Shown: positions 6,276 through 15,261, numbered from the stretch's first letter. The stretch: 24,072 nt of DNA from XYA12-FULL-58-9 sp001798605 (GCA_036736205.1 DAINMX010000082.1:1-24072), one strand, 5' to 3'. Numbers and translations are program-made. The notes: generated from the letters alone by a model not told the origin.

Positions 6276-9200
6276 CTATTGGTAGCAGGCATCTCCGCAC
6301 GCGGGATCGCTAGCATAGGGCATACTCATCCCCGAACAGTTGCCACCGCTGTCGGCCTGATCCGCATTGTCGACGTACCAACAATTGTCGCAAGCTCGAC
6401 CCGAGCCGTCCCCGTAACCATCCATAGAACGCACATAGGCAAATTCACCCGTGCCGCCCGATCCCCAAACACTGAAATCCACATCCCAGAACATGTTGGA
6501 ATAATAAACTTGCAGACACACGGCCTCAGTGACGAGATTCCGCATGTCACCTTCCAAGCAGTCCCCCTTGAGATCGTAGATGGCGGAGTACCAGTCAGTT
6601 CCCTCGTTGACGCTGTCACATGTGCCACAGGCCCACGCAATGAAGCCGCCTTCCTTATTATAGAGCGGGCCTTGGTTGCCGCGGGTCAAGCAGACATCGG
6701 ATTCAATACAGTCCGATTCCGTTTCGAACACCCCTGCCGCATGAACGTAGTCGACCTCCACGTACTCATCGTCAATCTGCTCGGGATTGGAAACACCCAA
6801 GCAGTTGTCGCACAGGTCACCGACGTTGTCTTCGTCCTCATCGGCCTGGTCTGGATTGAAAATCCACGGGCAAACGTCGCCCTCGTTGTCGATGGCATCC
6901 CCGTCGATGTCGAAATCGCACGCATCGCCCAAGCCATCGGAGTCCATGTCCCACTGGCCAATGTCGAAGTCGTTGGGACAGATATCACAAACCTCGCCTA
7001 CGGCGTCGCCATCACCATCCTCTTGGCCTTGGTTGGGAACGCCGGGACAGTTGTCACAGGCATCGCCCATGCCATCACGGGCCGTGCGCAGATACGAGAA
7101 GCCACCGCCATCGGTCTCTGCGCGCCCAGGCTCCCATGAAAGAAGCTCGACAGTCCAGAACTCAGGTCCGTCACCGGGAACCTGCAGGCACAGGATGCTG
7201 CCGACAGCGTTGGTTGTCATGTTGTAGCCAACCGCGCCCCTGAAGTCCGTGGTCCATCCGCCCTCGATACCTTCACAGGATCCACGTGCCCAATACACTG
7301 TATGGCCAAGCGCGTTGTAGATGCCGCTACGACTCCTACGCGTCAGACAAACCTGATCGTTGATGCAATCGGCGACATACTCGTAGACGCCTGGCGGATG
7401 GTCAAAGAAGACATTGAGCACATCGCTGTTCTCTTGCGCGGGATTGGCAACCGCAAAACAGTTGTCACAGGCATTGCCCACTCCGTCTTCGTCATCGTCG
7501 TTCTGGTCAGGATTGAATTCGGCGCTGCAATTGTCGCAGACATTGCCCCAACCGTCGCCATCATGGTCCATCTGGTTGTCGTTCGAAACCTCGATGCAGT
7601 TGTCACACGCGTTGCCGAGGAGGTCGCCGTCGGCATTGAGTTGGTCTGGGTTAGGAACCCACGGGCAGTTGTCCGCCTGATTCAGGTCGTCGTCCCCGTC
7701 GATGTCCGGATCACAAGCATCCCCCAACTCATCGTCGTCCATGTCGCCTTGGTCTGGATTGGCCACATCGACGCAATTGTCACAAACGTCGCCCACGTGG
7801 TCTCCGCTCTGCCGTTGATAGGCATATGAGACTCCCGCGGGGTCTTGCGCAAAATGGTCCCAGATGATGGTCCAATACGGTGAGGCGTCGACGGGATCGA
7901 CGATGTGCACACAGAACGGCGCGGGAACATCATGCTCCTCGTCGAAGCAACCGCGATCGAAGAGCATCTGATTGAATGAGGGGTAGAAATCGAGTCCTCC
8001 CTCTAGGCAGTTGCCGCACGCCCATTCGACCTGGGCCGATCCCAGGTTGAGAAACACTTCGGAGGTAGGCTCACCCGCCGTTTGCTCGAGGTCCAGCCAC
8101 AGACAGACGAGCTCATCGTCGTCGATACAATCCGAAAGTGACTCACCCGCGGGGTTGTTGAAATAGATCTCTTTGAAGTCGGCGTCTTCTTGATCGCCAT
8201 TGGTTTCCCACGGACAGTTGTCACAGGCATCCCCAATACCATCGGGATCATCCTCGCTGTCCTCCTGCCCGGGATTCCAAGCGTAGGGGCAGTTGTCTTC
8301 AGAGTCGATGAACCCGTCTTCATCGAGGTCTTGGCAAGCATCGCCAATTCCATTGAGGTCCGAGTCCGCTTGCTCGGGATTGGTGTCGTACGGACAGTTG
8401 TCACAAGCATCGCCAACGCCGTCGTCGTCGTCGTCAGATTGATCGCTGTTCTCGATATCAACGCAGTTGTCGCACACATCGCCGACGCCATCGAGGTCAT
8501 CGTCTGCCTGATCTGGGTTGTTGTCTGCGGGGCAGTTGTCACAAACGTCGCCGACACCGTCGGCGGTGTTGTCGGTGTCTTCCTGGCCGGGGTTGCCAAT
8601 GCCGGGACAGTTGTCCTGCCCAATGCCGTATCCATCGTCGTCGAGATCTTCACAAGCGTCGCCCACCTGGTCGTTGTCTGTATCGGTCTGATCCTCGTTG
8701 TCGGTGAAATCGCAGTTGTCGTCGATGTCCAACAGAGTATCGCCATCGGAGTTCTGACACGCGTCGCCCACAGGGTTTGCATCAGAATTGGCTTGCTCTT
8801 CGTTGTCCTGGTTGGGGCAATTGTCGCAGGCGTCTCCCCAACTGTCGCCGTCGGAGTTCTCTTGATCGGGGTTGTTTATGGATAGGCAATTGTCGCAAGC
8901 ATCGCCTATGCCGTCGGAAAGATCCGAAGTGCGTACATATGAAAACACCTCCGGATTGCTGTTCTCATTGCGGCCCCAGCTCGTGAAGTGCACATCCCAG
9001 TAAGCGTCTCCTGGGTTCTGAATATGCAGACAAACCGTTTTGCCCGCGATGTTGTACATGTTGTTGTTGAAGCAGCGTTGCCGGAAATCCCCATCGTTGA
9101 GGGAGCTGTACCAACCGGCCCACGTGGGAACATTGCGGCAGGGGCCGCAGGTCCATTGGATGGAATCCCCATCCGGTGCGCCATTGTAAACCGGGCCACC

Positions 9201-10841
9201 TTCATCAGATCGCGTCAAGCATACGCCCGACTCGATGCAGTCCATGTCGAGCTCGTCGCTGCCCTCGGGATGGTTGTAGGCCACCACAGTCCTCTCGCCC
9301 TCATCACCTTGATCTGGGTCGGTGTCTTCTGGGCAGACATCGCAGGCGTCGCCGAAGTCGTCCCCGTCGGAGTTTGTCTGATCCGAATTGGAAACCGACA
9401 TGCAGTTGTCGACGATGTCCACCACGCCGTCGTTGTCGGAGAGGTCATCACAGGCATCCCCCACTGTGTTGCGATTGATATCCGATTGGCTGGCATTGGC
9501 AACTCCGGGACAGTTGTCGCAGACATTGCCGTATCCGTCGTTGTCGCTGTCGACTTGGTCCGGATTCACAATCATCGGACAGTTGTCGTCGAGATCGAGA
9601 GTTCCGTCCCCGTCACTGTCATCGCATGCATCGCCGATGTGATCTCCATCGACGTCGGCCTGACTCGAACTGCTCACCCCAGGGCAGTTGTCACACACAT
9701 TGCCGAATGCGTCACCATCGGAGTTTGCCTGGTCGGGATTGAAACGGGCCGGGCAGTTGTCACACCCATCGCCAAGCCCATCACCGCGCGGCGTTCGACG
9801 TACGTAGGCGAACCCACCACCTCCACTTGATTGCCAAGAGAGCCAGTGGATATTGGTTTGTTGGCCGGTCGTCGTGTTTTCGAGGCAAGTGTCGCGTCCG
9901 CCGATGTCGTCCATGCCATCAGGGAAGCAGCGCCCCTTCACACTGTAATTGAAGGCGTCGAACCAGAAGGTGTCGTCATCGAGGTCGTCACAACCATCGC
10001 ACGCCCAACGAATGTTACTCGAGCCAGTGTTGTAAACCGGCCCGCCGGCCACCGGACGCGTAAGACAGATTCCGTCACTGAAGCAGTCCTGCTCGGCCTC
10101 ACCAACCTCTGAAGGGTGAGTATAACTCACCTCATCGAGATCACTATCGGCTTGGTCTGGATTGTCGACGCCTAGGCAGATGTCACAGACATCACCGACG
10201 CCATCGCCGTCCGAATCGGTTTGCGAGGCGTTGGCAAGGTTTGGGCAATTGTCGATGCAATCGGAAACCTTGTCGGCGTCCGTGTCGTCAAAATCCTCGT
10301 CGACTTCGCCGTCACAGTTGTTGTCGAGGCCATCGCAACTCAACTCCATCTCGTCCTCAAAAAGAGGCACGCCATGGTAATCGCAGAGCCATGCGCCGGA
10401 CGCGCAGACCGCAACCACCGTGGCGCCTGCTTCGCCGCAGACTCCAATCTGGAGACAGTCGCTGTCGGCGAGAGTCGTCAAATCTTCGTCGGCGCCCCCA
10501 TCGCAGTCATTGTCGATGTTGTCGCACGTCTCGGCGGTGCCGTTGCCGGCCGAGTCGCACACGGCTCGGGTCTTGTCTGTGCTGCAAACCACTGTGCCGC
10601 CAGCACAAGCACCAACGCCGCACGGATCTCCAATCTTCAGTTGGTTCCCTGCGCCGTCGGTGACGAAGTAGTCTTCATCGGCAGCGCCATCTTCATTGTT
10701 GTCGATGCCGTCGCAAAAGGCCTCCCCCACGCGTTGATCATCGCCAATGATGATTCCGTCACTTCCCCCGTTTGTCTTCCCGTCATCACACCCACCTGCC
10801 GCAAGGAGCAACATCAACATCAACATCATGGCCGATTTCAT
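6276..10841 (-). CDS. large thrombospondin type 3 repeat lipoprotein with five inserted ~110-120-residue domains
   Basis: A predicted exported, Ca2+-binding surface protein of 1521 residues. MKSAMMLMLMLLLAAGGC is a signal peptide with a lipobox-like end. Next come MopE-like units CDGIDNNEDG, CDNIDNDCDG and CDGLDNNCDG (residues about 43-190). After them are many thrombospondin type 3 repeats of the pattern DNCPxxxNPDQxDxDxDGxGDxCD, whose Asp residues bind calcium in known TSP3 proteins. Five times the TSP3 run is interrupted by a related segment of about 110-120 residues containing DCIxxxVCLTR, PxYN, WACGxC, WxVxFxSW and FxYVR. There is no C-terminal sorting signal. The start is ATG 10841, because AGGAG lies 9 bases upstream of it but abuts the alternative ATG 10850. 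The gene is divergent from the lipoprotein gene at 11060. The function is probably surface adhesion or structure, by inference. Confidence 0.9.
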   Translation of the reverse strand: MKSAMMLMLMLLLAAGGCDDGKTNGGSDGIIIGDDQRVGEAFCDGIDNNEDGAADEDYFVTDGAGNQLKIGDPCGVGACAGGTVVCSTDKTRAVCDSAGNGTAETCDNIDNDCDGGADEDLTTLADSDCLQIGVCGEAGATVVAVCASGAWLCDYHGVPLFEDEMELSCDGLDNNCDGEVDEDFDDTDADKVSDCIDNCPNLANASQTDSDGDGVGDVCDICLGVDNPDQADSDLDEVSYTHPSEVGEAEQDCFSDGICLTRPVAGGPVYNTGSSNIRWACDGCDDLDDDTFWFDAFNYSVKGRCFPDGMDDIGGRDTCLENTTTGQQTNIHWLSWQSSGGGGFAYVRRTPRGDGLGDGCDNCPARFNPDQANSDGDAFGNVCDNCPGVSSSSQADVDGDHIGDACDDSDGDGTLDLDDNCPMIVNPDQVDSDNDGYGNVCDNCPGVANASQSDINRNTVGDACDDLSDNDGVVDIVDNCMSVSNSDQTNSDGDDFGDACDVCPEDTDPDQGDEGERTVVAYNHPEGSDELDMDCIESGVCLTRSDEGGPVYNGAPDGDSIQWTCGPCRNVPTWAGWYSSLNDGDFRQRCFNNNMYNIAGKTVCLHIQNPGDAYWDVHFTSWGRNENSNPEVFSYVRTSDLSDGIGDACDNCLSINNPDQENSDGDSWGDACDNCPNQDNEEQANSDANPVGDACQNSDGDTLLDIDDNCDFTDNEDQTDTDNDQVGDACEDLDDDGYGIGQDNCPGIGNPGQEDTDNTADGVGDVCDNCPADNNPDQADDDLDGVGDVCDNCVDIENSDQSDDDDDGVGDACDNCPYDTNPEQADSDLNGIGDACQDLDEDGFIDSEDNCPYAWNPGQEDSEDDPDGIGDACDNCPWETNGDQEDADFKEIYFNNPAGESLSDCIDDDELVCLWLDLEQTAGEPTSEVFLNLGSAQVEWACGNCLEGGLDFYPSFNQMLFDRGCFDEEHDVPAPFCVHIVDPVDASPYWTIIWDHFAQDPAGVSYAYQRQSGDHVGDVCDNCVDVANPDQGDMDDDELGDACDPDIDGDDDLNQADNCPWVPNPDQLNADGDLLGNACDNCIEVSNDNQMDHDGDGWGNVCDNCSAEFNPDQNDDDEDGVGNACDNCFAVANPAQENSDVLNVFFDHPPGVYEYVADCINDQVCLTRRSRSGIYNALGHTVYWARGSCEGIEGGWTTDFRGAVGYNMTTNAVGSILCLQVPGDGPEFWTVELLSWEPGRAETDGGGFSYLRTARDGMGDACDNCPGVPNQGQEDGDGDAVGEVCDICPNDFDIGQWDMDSDGLGDACDFDIDGDAIDNEGDVCPWIFNPDQADEDEDNVGDLCDNCLGVSNPEQIDDEYVEVDYVHAAGVFETESDCIESDVCLTRGNQGPLYNKEGGFIAWACGTCDSVNEGTDWYSAIYDLKGDCLEGDMRNLVTEAVCLQVYYSNMFWDVDFSVWGSGGTGEFAYVRSMDGYGDGSGRACDNCWYVDNADQADSGGNCSGMSMPYASDPACGDACYQ
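6423..6761 (-). repeat. inserted domain copy 5 (TSP3 protein)
   Basis: Fifth copy of the unnamed insert in the TSP3 lipoprotein. Recognisable landmarks are VDYVHAAG, DCIESDVCLTR, GPLYN, WACGTC, WYSAIYDLKGDC, VCLQVYYSNMFWDVDFSVW and FAYVR. Confidence 0.75.
7083..7415 (-). repeat. inserted domain copy 4 (TSP3 protein)
   Basis: Fourth copy of the insert: VFFDHPPG, DCINDQVCLTR, GIYN, YWARGSC, LCLQVPGDGPEFWTVELLSW and FSYLR. The WACGxC element is altered to WARGSC, losing one cysteine. Confidence 0.75.
7812..8174 (-). repeat. inserted domain copy 3 (TSP3 protein, most divergent)
   Basis: Third and most divergent copy: IYFNNPAG, DCIDDDELVCLWLD in place of CLTR, VEWACGNC, FCVHIVDPVDASPYWTIIW and VSYAYQR. 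The cysteine pattern and the W-x-hydrophobic core are kept. Confidence 0.7.
8925..9293 (-). repeat. inserted domain copy 2 (TSP3 protein)
   Basis: Second copy of the insert: VAYNHPEG, DCIESGVCLTR, GGPVYN, IQWTCGPC, GWYSSLNDGDFRQRC, VCLHIQNPGDAYWDVHFTSW and FSYVR. Confidence 0.75.
9792..10133 (-). repeat. inserted domain copy 1 (TSP3 protein)
   Basis: First copy of the insert: VSYTHPSEVG, DCFSDGICLTR, GGPVYN, IRWACDGC, FWFDAFNYSVKGRC, TCLENTTTGQQTNIHWLSW and FAYVR. Confidence 0.75.
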
Positions 10842-11059
10842 CGTCAACATCTCCTACTGGAAACCATCAGTTTGTAAGCACCGTCTCAGCGTCCTGTGAG
10901 CAGCAAAAAACTGCCACGGGACCCTACTCGATTTCAACGGGGGAGTGAAGGTCCAGGGCGAGACCAACACGAAATCAATGAGAACAAGGAGATCATTCCA
11001 CGATGCGCGGGGACCCCAATTGTGCTACAGCGAGCCAACCACTCGCATTGGAGGCGACG

Positions 11060-11989
11060 ATGCAGAAATGGCAGTGCAGCACGGCTCTGTGGATCCTTGT
11101 GGTTGCGTCGGGCTGTGCGGGGATGATGAAAGAGTTGGGTGCCGGCAAGAAGCGGGACGGCTGGAGGGAAGTCGACCAGGCCATCCAGGCGCAAGACGAG
11201 GCGCAACTCAAGACCCTGTGCGATGATGAGTCCCTCGGCCCCAACAACAATACGTCTCCCAGATACAAGGCCTGTCGCGAGTATGAAGCATTGCAAGCCG
11301 ACAAAGACACCGGAGACTGCACGACAGTGGTTGAGCGCTTTCGTGCGGCACCCGATCCGAAGATTGGGTTTGCCCTCGAGCACTCTTCCAAGTGGGCAGA
11401 GCGCCTCGCCAAATGTGAGAAGTTCAAAGAAATCTTCGAGGAGATCGCTCACCTCGGCGAGGGGGGCGACAAGTCGCCCGGCGTGCAGGTTCTCCTGAAA
11501 CTGGAACAAAATGGCGTGCCACTGATGGCTGCGTTTGACACCTACGCCAAAGAAAACGGCGGCGCGGCCTTCCTGAACATCAAAGCGGCATCCTACGCGG
11601 GGAGCCACGTTGCCTCTTGGCTCATCCTGGGCGGTCATCTCGACCAATGCCCACTCTTGGCCAAGGCGTTGACGGATTCTCCGGAGGGGGTTCGAGCCTC
11701 CATGCTCGTCTATTTCATTGAAGCCAAGTGCAAGCCGCAAGGGGTGGCGCTGGCCCAGAGCCTGCTCACCGCAAAGGAGGATTATCATCGTGCGACGGGA
11801 TGCAGGACCTTGGGCGAGATTGGCGATTCCTCCGTGGTGAAAAAGCTCAAGATCCTTGCCGATTCCGACCGCACCTTCGTCGTTCAAGAACAACAGGGCA
11901 ACGACGGTCGGGTCCATGCTGTCAAGGTCTTCCCGGTGCGCGATGCCTGCAAAGAGGCGGTCGGCAAGATCCAGCTGCGCGCCAAATAG
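11060..11989 (+). CDS. lipoprotein, possible HEAT-repeat type, function unknown
   Basis: A 309-residue predicted lipoprotein. The ATG at 11060 is chosen over the upstream start at 11003 because GGAGG (11050-11054) sits 5 bases before it and the product then begins with a signal peptide ending in the lipobox VASGC (Cys19). The mature part is helical, with Cys pairs. Its C-terminal half (helices ending AKALTDSPEGVRASML, QSLLTAKEDYHRATGCRTL and GEIGDSSVVKKLKIL) has the spacing of HEAT-like repeats, which usually mediate protein contacts. I recognise no enzyme motif. It is divergent from the TSP3 lipoprotein gene and precedes the beta-helix lipoprotein on the same strand by 87 bases. Its coding strand is supported over the long minus-strand open frame by the signal peptide and the ribosome site. 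Confidence 0.8.
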   Translation: MQKWQCSTALWILVVASGCAGMMKELGAGKKRDGWREVDQAIQAQDEAQLKTLCDDESLGPNNNTSPRYKACREYEALQADKDTGDCTTVVERFRAAPDPKIGFALEHSSKWAERLAKCEKFKEIFEEIAHLGEGGDKSPGVQVLLKLEQNGVPLMAAFDTYAKENGGAAFLNIKAASYAGSHVASWLILGGHLDQCPLLAKALTDSPEGVRASMLVYFIEAKCKPQGVALAQSLLTAKEDYHRATGCRTLGEIGDSSVVKKLKILADSDRTFVVQEQQGNDGRVHAVKVFPVRDACKEAVGKIQLRAK

Positions 11990-12009
11990 CAGCCTTCCCC
12001 GCTTCTCTC

Positions 12010-12025
12010 GTCAGATCTTTCTGAC
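12010..12025. repeat. short inverted repeat between lipoprotein genes
   Basis: GTCAGA-TCTT-TCTGAC is a perfect 6-bp inverted repeat with a 4-base loop, 20 bases after the stop of the preceding gene. There is no T-tract, so it could be a weak hairpin or a binding site rather than a standard terminator. Confidence 0.35.
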
Positions 12026-12076
12026 TGACCCTATGGACTTGACATCGAATCCCTCCAGAGGGGCATAGATATTCTC

Positions 12077-14296
12077 ATGATGAAGTTGTCCGCGACAACA
12101 ATGGCCATGGGTTTGCTCTTGGGTTGCAGCAATTCTGGTACCATTGTTGATGTCCAACAACTCGGCGACGTCGTTTCCGGTGGAGACCCACCCAATTGCA
12201 TTCATGCTGCAGACCTGGACTGCCCGACGACCTGCAATGACGGCGTATGCAACGGCGATGAAACAGGTGTCGATTGTGGCGGCTCATGCACCAATCAAGA
12301 TTGCTGCACCAATGGTTTTCTTGACATTGATCTTGGCGAAACGGGTGTGGACTGCGCTGGCAGTTGTGTGGCGTGTGTGGTCTCGGAATGCTCTCTCAGC
12401 AATCCATGTGCGAGCCCATTTCAGTGTTGTGCCGGGCGATGCGTATCTGGCAGTTGCTATTTTGTCAGCAATTCCGGTGATGACACCCATGATGGTTTGA
12501 GCGAGTCGGCACCTTGGGCTTCCCTCGAGCAGGTGAACAGTCTCGCGCCCCACGCTGGGGACCATGTCCTGTTTCACAGTGGCGACCATTGGGAGGGCAC
12601 CTTGACCGTGAACGGCTCGGGAACGGTCGACCAACCTATCGTTTACCGCGCCTACGGCACCGGGGCGAAGCCCAAGCTTTTTGGCTCCAAAGAGATCACG
12701 GGCTGGGCAACGCACGCCGGCAACATTTACAAAGCCCGCATTGAGACACCGATCAATCAGTTGTTTGTAGATGGCATGCGGGCCAAGGCAGCCCGAAGTC
12801 CCAATTCGGGATACCACGCCATTACATCGGTGCAGAGTCCGACGGAGTTTACGAGCACAGAGCTCGACGGGTCCGTCGACTATGCGGGTGCCTTATGGAC
12901 CGGGAGAACCATCGCCTTCGCATACGTTACCTCCGAGGTTATCGACGGCAATGGACAAAGCCTAACCCTCTCGTCGCCGCCTTTTTCAGACGTTGGCGTG
13001 AACGAAGGGTTCTTCTTGACTAACAAGTTGGCGTTTCTCGATGCACCTGGCGAATGGTTCTACGATGATGTCGCCCAGGTGGTTTATTTCTGGCCCCCCG
13101 ACAACGGTTCCCCGGCCGCCCATATTGTCAGAGGCTCAGTCTTCGACGACGGTATCGTCGTTGCCGACAGGCAATATGTGGTGATCGAGGATTTCAGTAT
13201 CCAACACAACGGGAATTCTGGCATGCGGTTGATTGGCTCCCACAACACTCTGCACAACAATGAGATTGATTGGCCAGACGCCATAGGCATTCGGGAACCC
13301 GTGGGTTCACACAATACCGTGAGCCAAAACGTCGTTAGAGGTGCCAATCACTTTGGCATCTCGGCCTTTTCCACACTGAGTCTGTACACAGACAATGTGA
13401 TCTATGACACCTTTCTATTCGACAATCTCGGACTTTCGGCCGGCGGGTCCGCTTGGTACTCGGGCTCGGGAATGTACGTCGAGGGAGACGACAATCTGAT
13501 CACCTACAATCGCATCATCAATGCAGGCTACAACGGCATCCAGTTCCACCGACGAAATCGCGTCGAGTACAACTACATCAACAACGCCTGTTTGGTGAAG
13601 GATGACGGCGGCGGCATCTACACGGCATCGGCTGGCTCTTACCCCAACGCCAAAAATGCGGGTTCGATCATCAAAGGCAACATCATCGATACCGTCCCAG
13701 GGAGTACCGACGGCTGGTCGGGCTGGTACTATGCGCACGGCAATGGGGTCTACCTCGACGAAAACAGCGGCGACATAACGGTTGAGGACAACACCATCAC
13801 GAACTGCTCTCAGGCGTGTATTTTCTATCACCTCAGCTTCAATGACATCTCACGCAACAACACCTTGATGAATGCACGCAGCGTCTTTCAAATCAGCACA
13901 GACTTGGGTGGGAGTGAATTCAGCAACAACATTTTGTACGCATTTGACAGAGACATGGAGGACAAAGGCATCGAGAGGATGGTGTCGCAACGAAGCGGTA
14001 CGGTCACCATCGACAACAATCAATATGTGAACCATTACAACAGTGACAATGTGTTTTCACACGAAGATGTGGCTTGTGAATTTGCCGAGTGGAAACTGAC
14101 CACCGGCCAGGATGCCAATTCGACATTTGACGTATCACCATTACAATCGATCGAAACAGAAGTCCTGCTTTACAACGACACCAAACTCACCAAGGCTTTT
14201 GATCTCGTCGGTAGCCATCGCGACCTTGACGGCAATCCGGTGGCATCGCCGTTGATTCTCGAGTCGTTTGCTTCTCAGATTCTGATCAAAGAATGA
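12077..14296 (+). CDS. Cys-rich lipoprotein with right-handed parallel beta-helix domain
   Basis: A 739-residue predicted exported protein. The N-terminus MMKLSATTMAMGLLLGC is a short signal peptide with lipobox LLGC (Cys17). Residues about 40-130 are Cys-rich, with two copies of the 'CxxGxxDxxETGVDCxGSC' module often seen in large surface proteins. From about residue 130 (FVSNSGDDTHDGLSESAPW...) to the C-terminus it shows the opening strand and the PbH1-type turns (N-x-I-x-x-N, GIQF, DDGGGIYT, GNGVYLDENSG) of a pectate-lyase-like beta-helix. Such domains cleave, epimerise or bind polysaccharides. No specific catalytic set is clear. A decayed MBOAT acyltransferase gene follows at once, which would suit a former exopolysaccharide-modification cluster, but this is inference. 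The ribosome site before ATG 12077 is weak. Confidence 0.82.
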   Translation: MMKLSATTMAMGLLLGCSNSGTIVDVQQLGDVVSGGDPPNCIHAADLDCPTTCNDGVCNGDETGVDCGGSCTNQDCCTNGFLDIDLGETGVDCAGSCVACVVSECSLSNPCASPFQCCAGRCVSGSCYFVSNSGDDTHDGLSESAPWASLEQVNSLAPHAGDHVLFHSGDHWEGTLTVNGSGTVDQPIVYRAYGTGAKPKLFGSKEITGWATHAGNIYKARIETPINQLFVDGMRAKAARSPNSGYHAITSVQSPTEFTSTELDGSVDYAGALWTGRTIAFAYVTSEVIDGNGQSLTLSSPPFSDVGVNEGFFLTNKLAFLDAPGEWFYDDVAQVVYFWPPDNGSPAAHIVRGSVFDDGIVVADRQYVVIEDFSIQHNGNSGMRLIGSHNTLHNNEIDWPDAIGIREPVGSHNTVSQNVVRGANHFGISAFSTLSLYTDNVIYDTFLFDNLGLSAGGSAWYSGSGMYVEGDDNLITYNRIINAGYNGIQFHRRNRVEYNYINNACLVKDDGGGIYTASAGSYPNAKNAGSIIKGNIIDTVPGSTDGWSGWYYAHGNGVYLDENSGDITVEDNTITNCSQACIFYHLSFNDISRNNTLMNARSVFQISTDLGGSEFSNNILYAFDRDMEDKGIERMVSQRSGTVTIDNNQYVNHYNSDNVFSHEDVACEFAEWKLTTGQDANSTFDVSPLQSIETEVLLYNDTKLTKAFDLVGSHRDLDGNPVASPLILESFASQILIKE

Positions 14297-14339
14297 CCTG
14301 TGCTCTTCGGAAAGACATTCCAGCACAAGCCTCCCAGGA

Positions 14340-14753
14340 TTGCCACCCCGGGGGGACAGCGCTCTAGATTACATTTGCGGTGGCCTCCTCTATAAGAGTA
14401 CGAATCGTATGGTCCATCCCTTGTTCCAGGCCCCTTTGGGTGCAGGTGCTGCAGCGACGTTCCTGGGATTGTGCGCCTTCCACTTTCAGGTCTATTGCGA
14501 CTTTTCTGGATACACCGACATCGCCATTGGCTCGGCGGCGTTGTTTGGTTTCAAATTGCCAGACAATTTTGCAACGCCCTACGCAGCCCACACTCCGGCA
14601 AACTATTGGCAGCGCTGGCACTTGACTCTGTCGCGCTTCTGTTTTGACTACATCTATCGACCGCTCGGTGGCAACAAGCATGGGGAGTTGACCACCTGGT
14701 TCAACACGCTGGTGACATTCTCCGTCATCGGTTTTTGGCACGGACCACTATAA
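14340..14753 (+). pseudogene. MBOAT (AlgI-like) O-acyltransferase remnant
   Basis: The frame encodes the central part of an AlgI-type membrane-bound O-acyltransferase. Recognisable pieces are FHFQVYCDFSGYTDIAIGSA, GFKLPDNFATPY, NYWQRWHLTLSRFCFDYIYR, PLGGNKHG and GFWHG with the family's key His. A normal protein is about 450-500 residues; only about 130 remain. The N-terminal membrane helices are missing, with no plausible start beyond a TTG at 14340. The frame ends two residues after the WHG motif, so the C-terminal helices are gone too. In an intact protein this enzyme moves acetyl groups onto exported polysaccharide. Confidence 0.8.
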
Positions 14754-14859
14754 AGGTCTGCTTCCCAACAAGGACCTGCGCCGTATCGAGGACGTGATGG
14801 ACAAACGAGAGAAGCTATCTGAGATTCTCAGCTGGGTGGGTCCACGACACGGCTTTTGA
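14746..14859 (+). pseudogene. C-terminal remnant of an unidentified gene
   Basis: In a different frame from the MBOAT remnant, bases from about 14746 read HYKGLLPNKDLRRIEDVMDK and continue with a charged helix to a TGA at 14857-14859. There is no start codon fitting this frame, and the sequence does not resemble the hydrophobic end expected of an MBOAT protein. It looks like the tail of another gene joined to the MBOAT fragment by a deletion. The rest of 14297-14928 holds nothing else I can support. Confidence 0.4.
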
Positions 14860-14928
14860 TGCTTTTGATCCGAGAATCTTGACGTCGAACGTGGTATGGG
14901 ATCAAGTCTCGATGATGGGAGGCAATCA

Positions 14929-15261
14929 ATGGGTTACGAAGGCAATGACAGACGCAGGCATCCACGCTTCCCCTTTGTTAAAACTGTGGAGCTCAAGATC
15001 GACGGCAGCTGGCAAGAATGCACTGCCATGGACATTGCCTTCGGTGGCATCTTTGTGTCGACGGAACACCCACCGCCTACAGGCACTCCTGTTGTGATTC
15101 GTTTTGCAATTGACGGAAAAGAGCAACCCTTGCAACTCAAGGGCATGGTGGTCCGCTGTGCTCTAGAGCACGGCGCAGGCATTGGATTTGGTGATCTGGA
15201 CGAAGAGGATCGGAGCGTCCTGTCAGAGCTCTTGAGGATGCTCGAGCAAACAGAGGGTTGA
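14929..15261 (+). CDS. PilZ-domain protein
   Basis: A 110-residue single-domain PilZ protein, the usual receptor fold for cyclic-di-GMP. The first binding motif RRxxR is present (R9-R13 in NDRRRHPRF). The second, (D/N)xSxxG, reads DIAFGG (35-40), so its Ser is Ala. The C-terminal part (VVIRFAI..., LKGMVVRCALEHGAGIGFGDL) gives the remaining beta-barrel strands and the typical 'GiGF.dl...' ending. ATG 14929 is preferred because GGGAGG (14917-14922) lies 6 bases before it; the longer in-frame start at 14896 lacks a site. It probably couples c-di-GMP to motility or surface output, and many myxobacterial genomes carry similar short PilZ proteins. Confidence 0.88.
   Translation: MGYEGNDRRRHPRFPFVKTVELKIDGSWQECTAMDIAFGGIFVSTEHPPPTGTPVVIRFAIDGKEQPLQLKGMVVRCALEHGAGIGFGDLDEEDRSVLSELLRMLEQTEG

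Noticed and set aside
7600..10250. Regularly spaced 'TTGTCACAGGCATC'-like sequence resembling a CRISPR array
   Set aside because: The repeats encode the DNC/DAC cores of TSP3 units, vary from copy to copy and lie within one long reading frame.
6279..10877. Many plus-strand open frames rich in Val/Ile across the TSP3 gene
   Set aside because: They are mirror images of the repetitive Asp/Cys codons of the minus-strand gene and show no domain or ribosome site.
10934..11917. Long minus-strand open frame (327 residues)
   Set aside because: It is antisense to the lipoprotein at 11060-11989, which has a strong ribosome site and signal peptide; the minus frame has no recognisable features.
14896..14928. 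Longer N-terminus for the PilZ protein from ATG 14896
   Set aside because: The extension has no ribosome site, while GGGAGG is ideally placed for ATG 14929.
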